Shown here one piece after another: positions 8,079-16,308 of a stretch of 64,000 nt of DNA. The notes beneath the pieces are model-generated. The model was not told the DNA's origin and made no database searches. It saw only the letters and a list, made by a program, of their open reading frames with translations. The translations under genes and the position numbers were made by a program. Source of the stretch: Psychrilyobacter atlanticus DSM 19335 (GTDB lineage Bacteria > Fusobacteriota > Fusobacteriia > Fusobacteriales > Fusobacteriaceae); NCBI RefSeq assembly GCF_000426625.1, contig NZ_KE384547.1, positions 976,986 through 1,040,985 of the forward strand, given 5' to 3'. Numbering within the stretch: the first letter of the stretch is position 1; each line of letters opens with the position of its first letter.

Positions 8079-9473
8079 ATGAATATATTAGGGATAAATT
8101 TAACGGAAAAAATAAAGGAATCATTACTGGAGAATTTAGATGGAGACTTCTCTTTTGAAAATAGCTATAATAATATAGGAGATTATATAGAAAACACTAA
8201 ATATAATCTGATAGTTATGGATATAGATGGTTTAGAAGAGATAGATAGAACCAAAACAGTGATAAAAGAGATCTATGACAACCAAAATAAGGCTATAATT
8301 GTAACCTTAGGAGAGAGAGCAACATTAAACTTAATAGCCTGGGCAATTCAATTGGGAATATATGATTATCTGCTTAAACCCATTGAAGAGGATGAGGTAA
8401 TAAAGATAGTTGAAAAAGCATTAAAGGATCAAAAATTAAAAGCTGAAAAACTGAAGAAAAAAGAAACTCCCAAAGGAACAGTAATTGGAAACAGTCCTAA
8501 GATGGTAGAAGTATATAAAAAAATTGGTAAGGTAGCAACAAATAAAATACCGGTATTAATAAGCGGGGAAAAGGGGAATGGTAAGAAAGCAGTAGCCAAA
8601 TCGATCCATAGATTCAGCTGTCTGAAGGAAAAACCATTTGTCAGTGTAAACTGTACCGCATATCAAAAAGAGTTCTTAGACAGAAAGTTATTTGGATATG
8701 AGAAGGGAAATATATTTGAATCACAGGTAGAGCAAATAGGGATTTTAGAAAAAGGTTATGGGGGATCGATCCATTTAGGAAATATAGAATCATTGGATCT
8801 GACACTTCAGGCAAAATTATTAGGAGTACTTCAAGAAGGAGCATTCTTTAGAGTAGGTGGATCAAAGCTCATTAAAACTGATATTAGGATCATAGCTACT
8901 ACCAGTGTGAACTTAGAAGAGTTGATAATGAATGGAAATTTCATCGAAGAGCTATACCATAGATTGAGAATATTAGAAATAGAGATACCGCCACTAAGAG
9001 AGAGAAAAGATGACATACCTCTTATGATCCATCATTTCATCAAAAGATTTAATGAGGAATTTTCTAAAGGAGTCAAGGGAGTATCTACTCCAGCTATGAA
9101 AAAAATAATGAGATATGACTGGCCGGGAAATGTAAGGGAATTAAAATCAGCTGTAAAATCAGCCATGGTATTATCTAGAGGTAAGAGTATCTTAGTAGAA
9201 GACCTGCCTTCAAATATTATTGGAAATAAAACTACCAAAAGAAGGGGAGATGTTCAAGACTGGATATTATCTGACTGGGTAGAGGGAGAGATCCAAATGT
9301 TACAGGGATCTAATCAAAAAGATTATTATGGAAATATAATATCTAGAGTAGAGAGAGAATTAATCAGACAGGTATTAGAAGTGGCCAATGGAAAAAAAGT
9401 AGAAGCAGCAGAAACGCTGGGAATAACAAGAAATACATTAAGAACAAAGATGAATAACTATAATTTAGATTAG
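8079..9473 (+). CDS. NtrC-like regulator with degenerate AAA+ domain
   Basis: A 464-aa protein with NtrC-family layout: receiver-like domain (about 1-120, MDID near residues 47-50, the lysine in LLKP), AAA+ domain (about 133-370) and a Fis-type helix-turn-helix (about 425-464, VEAAETLGITRNTLRTKM). The catalytic centre is eroded. Walker A is GEKGNGKK at 163-170, close to normal. The GAFTGA loop that contacts sigma-54 reads GNIFES at 210-215. The Walker B segment reads GSIHLGNI instead of the usual form ending in Asp-Glu. The conserved WPGNVRE is kept. It is therefore unlikely to activate sigma-54 promoters and probably acts as an ATPase-independent DNA-binding regulator. It directly abuts the TonB gene and precedes dnaX. 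Confidence 0.85.
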   Translation: MNILGINLTEKIKESLLENLDGDFSFENSYNNIGDYIENTKYNLIVMDIDGLEEIDRTKTVIKEIYDNQNKAIIVTLGERATLNLIAWAIQLGIYDYLLKPIEEDEVIKIVEKALKDQKLKAEKLKKKETPKGTVIGNSPKMVEVYKKIGKVATNKIPVLISGEKGNGKKAVAKSIHRFSCLKEKPFVSVNCTAYQKEFLDRKLFGYEKGNIFESQVEQIGILEKGYGGSIHLGNIESLDLTLQAKLLGVLQEGAFFRVGGSKLIKTDIRIIATTSVNLEELIMNGNFIEELYHRLRILEIEIPPLRERKDDIPLMIHHFIKRFNEEFSKGVKGVSTPAMKKIMRYDWPGNVRELKSAVKSAMVLSRGKSILVEDLPSNIIGNKTTKRRGDVQDWILSDWVEGEIQMLQGSNQKDYYGNIISRVERELIRQVLEVANGKKVEAAETLGITRNTLRTKMNNYNLD

Positions 9474-9489
9474 AGTTTGAGGAGATAAG

Positions 9490-10989
9490 ATGCATATAAC
9501 ACTTTATAGAAAGTATAGACCCAGTACCTTTGATGAGGTCGCTGGAGAAACCGATATAATAAAAACTATAAAAAATTCTTTAAAGGAAAATAAGATGGCT
9601 CATGCATATTTATTTACAGGGCCTAGAGGAGTAGGAAAGACTACTACTGCAAGACTGATAGCCAAGGGATTAAATTGTATGGAAAATGGTGTTACCGATA
9701 CACCTTGTAATAAATGTGAAAACTGTATAGACATCAGTAAAAATAAGTTTATAGACCTTATAGAGATTGATGCGGCATCAAATCGTGGAATCGATGAGAT
9801 CAGATCACTGAAAGATAAGATAAACTATCAACCTGCTAAGGGAAGAAAAAAGGTATATATAATAGATGAGGTCCATATGCTGACGAAGGAAGCCTTTAAC
9901 GCTCTCCTAAAGACATTGGAAGAACCACCAGCTCATGTTATCTTTATCCTGGCAACTACTGAACCGGATAAGATATTAGAGACTATTATCTCAAGATGTC
10001 AAAGATATGATTTTAAACCTGTAAACCAAAAAGAATCCATAGATCATCTTCTTATGATCGCTGAATCTGAAGGAGTAAAAATAGATGATTCTAGTTTAGG
10101 ATTGATCTATGAAAAATCCGGTGGGAGTATGAGAGATGCTATCTCTATCTTTGAAAAATTAATATCTTCATGTTATGGAGAAGAAATTACTTTGGAAAAG
10201 ACAGAGAAAATATTGGGAGTTATCCCGGAAAAAAAATTGGCAGAATTTTTGGATATCATCTCAAAGAATGACCTGGTCCATGGGATCAACTTTTTAGATA
10301 GTTTATGGAATGACTCTATAAATGTAGAGGAGTTTTTAAAAAGTTTCGCTTATTATCTAAAGGAACTGATGATTGAAAAAAAATCACCTTTTAATATCAT
10401 GAAATCTATAGCAATTATAGAAGATATATTTGAGGTAATGGGTAAATTCAGGTATGAAGAGGACAAAAGAATCTTAGGATATGTTATCTTACATAAGATA
10501 ACAGAATTTAAAGAGGAAGTGGCAATTCATGAATTGCCTGTACAAGCACCAGTACAGGAAAAGATAGTAGAAAAAATAGTATATGTGGAAAAAGAGGTTC
10601 CTGCTAGTTCCGAAGAAGCAGTAGAAACTCCTAAGATAGTAGAAAAAACAGTAGATATAAGTATAGATGATGTCAAGACAAATTGGAATGATATTGTAAA
10701 TGAATCTAAGAGAAGAAAGATGCCGCTGATCTCATTTTTATCGACTGCTACACCTACTAAGATAGAAGATGGATTTCTGCATATTGGATTTTATGCAGAG
10801 AATAGATTCCATAAAGAAAGCATGGAAAAGCCATATTACAACGATATATTCTTAGGTGTACTCAAAGATAAATTTGGAGGAAGAGTACTTGTAAAATATG
10901 ACCTTTTAAATGAGAAGAATAAAGTTGTAGAAGATAAAAGTGATTTTGTAGAAAGAGTAGTGGACTTTTTTGATGGTGAACTTATCTAA
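9490..10989 (+). CDS. dnaX: DNA polymerase III gamma/tau subunit
   Basis: The clamp-loader ATPase of the replicase, 499 aa. Visible are Walker A (GPRGVGKTT), the zinc-binding cysteines (CNKCENC preceded by NCMEN), Walker B and DExx motif (YIIDEVHML), sensor 1 (ATTEPDKI) and the SRC motif (ISRCQRYDF), followed by a variable C-terminal tau-like region. Translation begins at ATG 9490 behind GAGGAG. It follows the NtrC-like gene by 16 nt, so it may be co-transcribed with the Ton genes, an unusual neighbourhood for dnaX. No frameshift slippery site of the E. coli type was obvious by eye. Confidence 0.95.
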   Translation: MHITLYRKYRPSTFDEVAGETDIIKTIKNSLKENKMAHAYLFTGPRGVGKTTTARLIAKGLNCMENGVTDTPCNKCENCIDISKNKFIDLIEIDAASNRGIDEIRSLKDKINYQPAKGRKKVYIIDEVHMLTKEAFNALLKTLEEPPAHVIFILATTEPDKILETIISRCQRYDFKPVNQKESIDHLLMIAESEGVKIDDSSLGLIYEKSGGSMRDAISIFEKLISSCYGEEITLEKTEKILGVIPEKKLAEFLDIISKNDLVHGINFLDSLWNDSINVEEFLKSFAYYLKELMIEKKSPFNIMKSIAIIEDIFEVMGKFRYEEDKRILGYVILHKITEFKEEVAIHELPVQAPVQEKIVEKIVYVEKEVPASSEEAVETPKIVEKTVDISIDDVKTNWNDIVNESKRRKMPLISFLSTATPTKIEDGFLHIGFYAENRFHKESMEKPYYNDIFLGVLKDKFGGRVLVKYDLLNEKNKVVEDKSDFVERVVDFFDGELI

Positions 10990-10992
10990 TTC

Positions 10993-11021
10993 TTAACTAA
11001 TTATGGGAATTATGGTACAAT
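10993..11021 (+). promoter_or_regulatory. Promoter for the membrane protein-rplI-dnaB operon
   Basis: TTAACT (10993-10998), a 17-bp spacer and TACAAT (11016-11021) with a TG extension at 11013-11014 resemble a sigma-70 promoter. It lies in the 71-nt gap after dnaX. Confidence 0.5.
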
Positions 11022-11060
11022 AAGGACTGTGGAAGTAAATGAAAAAGGGAGGCACAAATC

Positions 11061-11855
11061 ATGATTAGAGTAACTTTAAATATTATCTTATTGTTTTTAG
11101 CGTCATCATTGATACCGTTGGGATCATTTGTCTTACCGGCCTATAAAATAAAAAGGTTGCCTAAATTAAATTCTAAGAATAGACTCTTGGCAAATTTAAT
11201 TTCTGGTGGAGTAATATATTTTATAGATGATAAATTATTCTTCGTCTACATAGGATTTTTCCTATTATTAGAGGGGCTTTATTATGTATTTGAGAAAACC
11301 TCTATAGAAATATTTGATAGAATTTTTATTTCGACTACATTAACTACAGCAGTGGGATATTTATTTATGAGAGCATTTATTGGGACACCAAATGATCTGG
11401 TAACAATATTAGATGCTATGTACAGGGAATATTTAATTTTAGACCAAAGTATGATAACTATCATGATGGGTTATATTAAACAGCACCTATTATTTGTGAT
11501 GTTTACCTATTCACTGATAATAAATTATTTTACGTATTTCATACTTAAGGGGAAAACATACAGAAAGTGGAATATTTCTTACCTATGGGTATTGATATAT
11601 ATAGTTACATTTTTTATAGACAGAACTTTAAAGATCGATAATTTTTATGTTAAAAATTTATATTCAATAACTACTTTGATCTATGTAGTTTATGGAATTA
11701 AAGTATTATACAATATGTTTAGAGCAAGAATAAAATGGAGAGTTTATGGGAAGGGATTAGCAATAGTAACTGCATGTTTTTTTCCAATAGGGATCTTTAT
11801 TTTAGGAGTAATGAATAGTTTTGGGATAATAAAAATAAATAAAAGGAGGAAATAA
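11061..11855 (+). CDS. Polytopic membrane protein, YybS/DUF2232-like
   Basis: A 264-aa very hydrophobic protein with about seven or eight predicted membrane segments and a basic C-terminus (KINKRRK). I place it in the YybS/DUF2232 group mainly from its position: in Firmicutes such a protein commonly sits upstream of rplI and the replicative helicase gene, exactly as here. A GdpP-type (YybT) phosphodiesterase gene, usual at that locus in Bacillus, is absent. Function is not established. Start ATG 11061 follows AAGGGAGG. The stop is one base before the rplI start, so the genes are likely translationally coupled. Confidence 0.65.
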   Translation: MIRVTLNIILLFLASSLIPLGSFVLPAYKIKRLPKLNSKNRLLANLISGGVIYFIDDKLFFVYIGFFLLLEGLYYVFEKTSIEIFDRIFISTTLTTAVGYLFMRAFIGTPNDLVTILDAMYREYLILDQSMITIMMGYIKQHLLFVMFTYSLIINYFTYFILKGKTYRKWNISYLWVLIYIVTFFIDRTLKIDNFYVKNLYSITTLIYVVYGIKVLYNMFRARIKWRVYGKGLAIVTACFFPIGIFILGVMNSFGIIKINKRRK

Positions 11856-11856
11856 A

Positions 11857-12306
11857 ATGTCAAAGATAAAAGTGATACTTAATACAGACGTAGCAGGACA
11901 AGGAAGAAAGGGTGACATAGTAAGTGTATCGGAAGGATATGCTAAAAACTTCTTATTAAAAGGAAATAAAGGAATTATAGCAACTGATGAAGAAATGAAA
12001 AAATTAGAGGCTAAAAAAAATAAAGCAGCGGCAAAAGATCAAGCTGAAACAGCTGTAGCAGAGGAACAAGCTAAGGTATTAGGAGAAAAAACTTTATTCA
12101 TGAAGGTAAAAGCTGGAGAGAATGGAAAGGTATTTGGTTCTATAACTAACAAAGAGATATCTGAGGCAATAAAAACTCAATTTAATATGGTAATAGAAAA
12201 GAAAAAAATAGATGGAAGTATAAAAAAAATAGGTGAACACAAAGTAAACTTAAAATTACACAAAGGTGTAAAGGCTAGCTTAAAAGTAATAGCTGAGAGA
12301 ATGTAG
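11857..12306 (+). CDS. rplI: 50S ribosomal protein L9
   Basis: A 149-aa ribosomal protein of the large subunit. The N-terminal RNA-binding domain is complete (KVILNTDVAGQGRKGDIV, then VSEGYAKNFLL), followed by the long Lys/Ala/Glu-rich connecting helix and a C-terminal domain (GKVFGSITNKEISEAI). Length and layout are standard. AAGGAGG precedes ATG 11857. It sits between the YybS-like membrane protein and dnaB, a conserved arrangement. Confidence 0.97.
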   Translation: MSKIKVILNTDVAGQGRKGDIVSVSEGYAKNFLLKGNKGIIATDEEMKKLEAKKNKAAAKDQAETAVAEEQAKVLGEKTLFMKVKAGENGKVFGSITNKEISEAIKTQFNMVIEKKKIDGSIKKIGEHKVNLKLHKGVKASLKVIAERM

Positions 12307-12314
12307 GAGAAAAT

Positions 12315-13655
12315 ATGCAAGGTATAGATAAATTAAAGATGGTTCCGACCAGTGTAGAAGCTGAAAGGTCGGTATTAGGTGGAGTTTTATTAAAACCAGA
12401 TTCTCTAGAAGATATTGTAGAGATAGTAAAAGCCAGTGATTTTTACAAGGGTGCACATAGAAATATTTATGAAGCGATGTTGGTGGCTTACTCTAAAGGG
12501 GAAGTAATAGATCCTGTAGTTTTAATAAATACACTGAAAAAACAAAATAAATTTGAAGAAAGTGGTGGAGAAGCTATTCTATATGAGATTATAGAACAGG
12601 TTCCTACGGCTGCAAATATCTTAACTTATGCCAGAATAGTGAAGGAGAAAGCTACACTGCGTAAATTAGGAGATATAGGTACTCAAATAGTGGAGATGAC
12701 CCATGAAGGTTATGAAGATATAGATGATATATTGGATAAAGCCGAAGGGATGATCTTTAAGATTGCTGAAAATAAAGAGAGTAAAGATGTAATAGAAGTA
12801 AAAGATATTATATCTCAAGAATATGAAAGATTGGAAAAATTGATGGATAATAAGGGCATGACAACTGGAATCTCTTCAGGATTTAAACATTTTGACGAGA
12901 TGACCAATGGTTTTCATCCTTCAGACCTAGTAATATTAGCAGCTAGACCAGCTATGGGTAAGACAGCATTTGTTCTGAACCTGGCATTAGAGGCTGCTGT
13001 AGAAGAGAAAAAAAGTGTTATGATATTCAGTCTGGAGATGTCAAATTCTCAATTACTTCAAAGATTCTTAGCTGCAAAGGCTAGGATTCCACTTTCAAAT
13101 TTAAGAAATGGATTTTTAGAAGCGGATCATTGGGTAAAATTAGGGTCAGCTAGTTCAAAATTAGCTGAATCTAGTATTCAAATAGCTGATATGCCAAATA
13201 TAAATGTTATGGAAATAAGAGCCATGGCAAGAAGAGCCAAGGCAGCAGGAAAGTTAGATATGATAATCATAGACTATCTGCAGCTTATAAAGGGTAGAGA
13301 TAAAAATGGTGAATCACGTCAACAAGAGATTTCAGATATATCTAGATCACTTAAGATTATAGCCAGAGAATTAGAAGTGCCAGTAATAGCACTATCTCAG
13401 CTTTCACGTGGTCCTGAGCAAAGAGCTGATAGAAGACCAATGCTATCTGACCTAAGAGATTCAGGTGCCATTGAGCAGGATGCCGATATGGTAGTTTTCC
13501 TCTATAGAGATGACTACTATAACGAAGATAGTGAAGATGCAGGAATTGCCGAAGTTATTATCGGTAAGCAGAGAAATGGTCCTGTAGGAACGGTAAAACT
13601 GAGATTCTTCCATGAATATACACAATTTGGAGATTATACTACAAGTATAACTTAA
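12315..13655 (+). CDS. dnaB: Replicative DNA helicase DnaB
   Basis: The hexameric helicase that unwinds DNA at the replication fork, 446 aa. The N-terminal domain (VPTSVEAERSVLGGVLL) is followed by a linker and the RecA-like C-terminal domain. Walker A is ARPAMGKTAF, Walker B is IIIDYLQLIKG, and the conserved ALSQLSRGPEQR and SDLRDSGAIEQDADMV segments are intact. Translation starts at ATG 12315, 8 nt after rplI. No intein is present. A structured intergenic region follows. Confidence 0.97.
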   Translation: MQGIDKLKMVPTSVEAERSVLGGVLLKPDSLEDIVEIVKASDFYKGAHRNIYEAMLVAYSKGEVIDPVVLINTLKKQNKFEESGGEAILYEIIEQVPTAANILTYARIVKEKATLRKLGDIGTQIVEMTHEGYEDIDDILDKAEGMIFKIAENKESKDVIEVKDIISQEYERLEKLMDNKGMTTGISSGFKHFDEMTNGFHPSDLVILAARPAMGKTAFVLNLALEAAVEEKKSVMIFSLEMSNSQLLQRFLAAKARIPLSNLRNGFLEADHWVKLGSASSKLAESSIQIADMPNINVMEIRAMARRAKAAGKLDMIIIDYLQLIKGRDKNGESRQQEISDISRSLKIIARELEVPVIALSQLSRGPEQRADRRPMLSDLRDSGAIEQDADMVVFLYRDDYYNEDSEDAGIAEVIIGKQRNGPVGTVKLRFFHEYTQFGDYTTSIT

Positions 13656-13659
13656 TCCT

Positions 13660-13853
13660 TTGAGAGACTCCTTCTGTCCTATCGGACATCTTCCTCAATT
13701 CACGAATACTAGAAATTTATTTTACTAAAAATAAATTTTACGATGTGATAAAAGGAAGAACTTCTAAAAGGAAACCAAAGTAGCCTCTTAGTGAGTGGCT
13801 TTCTTTCTCCTAATTTAGGAGAGAAAAGAAGGAAGAGAGAGGTCTAAACAAAA
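13660..13853. repeat. Structured intergenic element A (large imperfect hairpin)
   Basis: This non-coding stretch after dnaB contains nested inverted repeats. A CACGAATACTAGAAATTTA segment leads into an 11-bp hairpin (13713-13723 with 13727-13737), and a second hairpin is built on TCTCCTA/TAGGAGA near 13808-13825. The right end reads GGAAGAGAGAGGTCT. The same order of parts (ACGAATA..AGAAAT hairpin, TCTCCTA/TAGGAGA hairpin, GGAAGAGGTCT end) occurs at 42711-42866, and similar pieces occur near 45407-45564. I see no ORF here. The rest of the 330-bp gap holds the palindrome at 13871 and the leader of the next gene. Confidence 0.5.
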
Positions 13854-13870
13854 TATGGGTTGAACTTTAT

Positions 13871-13898
13871 GTACGGGTAATTCATGAATTACCCGTAC
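13871..13898. promoter_or_regulatory. 28-bp perfect palindrome
   Basis: Two 14-bp arms (left arm GTACGGGTAATTCA, right arm its exact complement) meet with no loop. It lies between dnaB and the first U32 gene. It could be a regulator binding site or a cruciform/terminator; no long T tract follows immediately, which slightly favours an operator. Confidence 0.55.
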
Positions 13899-13985
13899 TG
13901 TAGTTTATGGCAAAAAATAAAAATAGTAATAAAAGTTAGGGTGCAAGTCTGCTTTTTATAAACACATATAAAAGGAGATGTAAAG

Positions 13986-15221
13986 ATGAAAAAAAGAGTA
14001 GAACTATTAGCTCCAGCAGGAAATTTTGAAAAGTTAGAGATGGCATTCCACTATGGTGCGGATGCAGTATTTTTAGGTGGAAAAGAATTTAGTTTAAGAG
14101 CAGGTGGACACAACTTTGATAGAGAGGAGTTAGTAGAAGCAGTTAAATATGCTCATGCAAGAGGTAAAAAAGTATGGGTAGCACTAAATATAATTCCACA
14201 TAATGATGAGATGGATGCTTTACCGGAGTATGTACAATTTTTGGAAAAAACAGCTGGAGTAGATGGTGTTATAGTAGCAGATTTAGGAATTTTAGAGATA
14301 GTTAAAGAGAACTCTAACTTACACATAAGTGCAAGTACTCAAGCCAGTAACACTAACTGGAGATCGGTTAAGATGTGGCAGGAGATGGGTGCTTCGAGAG
14401 TTGTTTTAGCTAGAGAAATTTCACTGGAGAATATCAAAGAAATTAGAGCTCGTGTTCCAGACATTGAGATAGAAGTATTTATTCATGGAGCACTATGTAT
14501 GTCTGTATCAGGTAGATGCTTACTAAGTAACTATATGATAGGAAGAGATGCAAATCGTGGAGATTGTGCTCAATCTTGTAGATGGAAATACAATGTAATG
14601 GAAGAGAATAATAACGGAGATAAAAAGCCAGTTTATTCTGAAGATGAAGCTACACATATATTTAACTCAAAAGATCTATGTACAATTGAATTTATAGATC
14701 AAATATTAGATGCAGGTGTTGATTCACTAAAAATTGAAGGAAGAATGAAGGGTATTTATTATGTTGCAACAGCTGTAAAAGTTTATAGAGAAGCAATTAA
14801 TAGATACTATGAAGGAAACTTTGAATATAGTGAAAAGTGGTTAAGAGAGCTTGAAACAACATCTCATAGAAAATATACATCTGGTTTCTATTTTAATAAA
14901 CCGAATTCAGATTCACAAAATTATAACAATAGAAATTCATATAGTCAGAGTCATCAATTAGTTGCAAAAGTAGCAGAGAAACTAAGTGAAAATGAATATA
15001 TCTTAGAAGTAAGAAATAAAATATTTACTGGTGAAGAGCTAGAAGTAGCAAGTAATAATGGTAACCCAAAGATTATTGTATTACCAGAGATGGAGATTAC
15101 AAAGAAGAGAGTAACAAGTATAGTAACGGATGCTAACCCTAACTCTGTTGTAAGGGTAAAGATAGATGCAGATATTAATAGACTTGATATGATAAGAAGG
15201 GTTTTACCAGAAGTAGAGTAG
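13986..15221 (+). CDS. U32 family protein, TrhP-type tRNA hydroxylation enzyme
   Basis: A 411-aa member of peptidase family U32, whose better-studied members are Fe-S cofactor-containing hydroxylases such as TrhP (5-hydroxyuridine at tRNA position 34), RlhA and UbiU/UbiV. The N-terminal signature VELLAPAGNFEKLEMAFHYG opens a TIM-barrel-like domain. The cysteine cluster expected to hold the cluster is present: HGALCMSVSGRCLLSNYM, then GDCAQSCRWKY. A C-terminal U32 domain follows (about 300-411). Old annotations call this a collagenase or protease, which is probably wrong. Start ATG 13986 follows AAAGGAG. A close paralog lies immediately downstream. Confidence 0.88.
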   Translation: MKKRVELLAPAGNFEKLEMAFHYGADAVFLGGKEFSLRAGGHNFDREELVEAVKYAHARGKKVWVALNIIPHNDEMDALPEYVQFLEKTAGVDGVIVADLGILEIVKENSNLHISASTQASNTNWRSVKMWQEMGASRVVLAREISLENIKEIRARVPDIEIEVFIHGALCMSVSGRCLLSNYMIGRDANRGDCAQSCRWKYNVMEENNNGDKKPVYSEDEATHIFNSKDLCTIEFIDQILDAGVDSLKIEGRMKGIYYVATAVKVYREAINRYYEGNFEYSEKWLRELETTSHRKYTSGFYFNKPNSDSQNYNNRNSYSQSHQLVAKVAEKLSENEYILEVRNKIFTGEELEVASNNGNPKIIVLPEMEITKKRVTSIVTDANPNSVVRVKIDADINRLDMIRRVLPEVE

Positions 15222-15231
15222 AAGTTAAAGA

Positions 15232-15269
15232 AACCACAGATAAATTAAAATAATCTGTGGTTTTGGTTT
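15232..15269 (+). terminator. Intrinsic terminator between the U32 paralogs
   Basis: A 10-bp perfect stem (AACCACAGAT at 15232-15241 with its complement at 15253-15262) is followed by TTTTGGTTT. It partially separates expression of the two paralogs. Confidence 0.7.
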
Positions 15270-15328
15270 ATGAAAATATTATGAAATGAAGGTGCAAGAA
15301 ATTCATGAGATTTTTAAGGAGTAAAAAA

Positions 15329-16252
15329 ATGAGAAGAACAGAATTAGTAGCCCCAGCAGGGAACATGGAAAAATTAAAGTTAGCTTTTGAAAATGGAGCT
15401 GACAGTGTATTATTAGGTGGGAAAAAATACAACCTAAGAACAGGGAGTCATAACTTTACAGATGAAGAGTTGGAAGAGGCTGTACATTACGCTAAAGAAA
15501 ACGGTAAAAAAATATGGGTAACATTAGATATTATCCCACATAACCATGAATTAGAAGGTTTAGATGAATATGTTAAATATTTGGAAGCTATAGGTGTTCA
15601 TGGTGTTATGGTAGGAGATTTAGGAGTTTTTCAAGTAGTTAGGGAATTTTCTGACTTAAAGATAAGTGTACTAACTCAAGCAAGTAATACTAACTTTAGA
15701 GCTGTAAGGATGTGGCAAAAATTAGGAGCTTCTAGAGTTATCTTAGCCAGAGAGATATCTATTGAAAATGTAAGAGATATTAGAGAAAAAGTTCCTAATA
15801 TAGAGATAGAAATATATGTTCATGGAGCTATGCATATGTCTACCTCTGGTAGAAGTTTATTGACTAGCTATATGTCTTCTAAGGAAGAAAATTTAGACTC
15901 AAATAATGCCCAATGGAAATATTCAGTAGAGGAGTTAACAAGACCTGGAGAATATATGCCGGTATTTGAAGATGAACATGGGACTCATATCTTTCATTCA
16001 AAGGATCTATGCACAATTGAAAATTTAGATAAAATTTTAGAATTAGGTGTAGATGCTATAAGAATTGAGGGAAGAATGATGGATAATGACTATTTAACTA
16101 CATCAGTTAGAGTTTATAATGAGGGAATTAATGATTTCTATAATGGGAATTTTAATGTAAAAAAAGAGTGGTTAGAAGATTTAGAAAAAGCTTCACCAAG
16201 GGAATTTACAAGAGGTTTCTACTTCGGTATAGAAGGTAAGAGATCAATATAG
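15329..16252 (+). CDS. Cysteine-less U32 paralog (short form)
   Basis: About 307 aa and closely similar to the upstream U32 protein over the whole N-terminal domain (TELVAPAGNMEKLKLAFENG; TQASNTNFRAVRMWQKLGAS). All four cluster cysteines are replaced: CMSVSGRC has become HMSTSGRS, and the GDCAQSCRW segment has become SNNAQWKYS. The C-terminal domain is also missing. The frame is intact and the rest is well conserved, so it is not simply decaying; a non-catalytic partner of the long paralog is plausible, as Bacillus has a short/long TrhP1/TrhP2 pair. ATG 15329 is chosen because AAGGAG at 15316-15321 precedes it; ATG 15305 lacks one. Confidence 0.85.
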   Translation: MRRTELVAPAGNMEKLKLAFENGADSVLLGGKKYNLRTGSHNFTDEELEEAVHYAKENGKKIWVTLDIIPHNHELEGLDEYVKYLEAIGVHGVMVGDLGVFQVVREFSDLKISVLTQASNTNFRAVRMWQKLGASRVILAREISIENVRDIREKVPNIEIEIYVHGAMHMSTSGRSLLTSYMSSKEENLDSNNAQWKYSVEELTRPGEYMPVFEDEHGTHIFHSKDLCTIENLDKILELGVDAIRIEGRMMDNDYLTTSVRVYNEGINDFYNGNFNVKKEWLEDLEKASPREFTRGFYFGIEGKRSI

Positions 16253-16262
16253 GAATTTAAAT

Positions 16263-16294
16263 AAAAGCCTAGATATTTATATATCTAGGCTTTT
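16263..16294. terminator. Bidirectional terminator
   Basis: A perfect 14-bp stem (AAAAGCCTAGATAT at 16263-16276, complement at 16281-16294) with A and T ends serves both the U32 paralog (+) and the convergent transporter gene (-). Confidence 0.88.
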
Positions 16295-16308
16295 CTAGTG
16301 ATTAGATT

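Noticed and set aside
13656-13985. tRNA or riboswitch in the gap after dnaB
   Set aside because: No cloverleaf with conserved TTC arm or known aptamer core could be formed by eye; the hairpins match the element found at 42711-42866 instead.
15329-16252. Second U32 gene as a pseudogene
   Set aside because: The frame is intact, the ribosome site is good and conservation outside the cysteine sites is high, which fits a non-catalytic paralog better.
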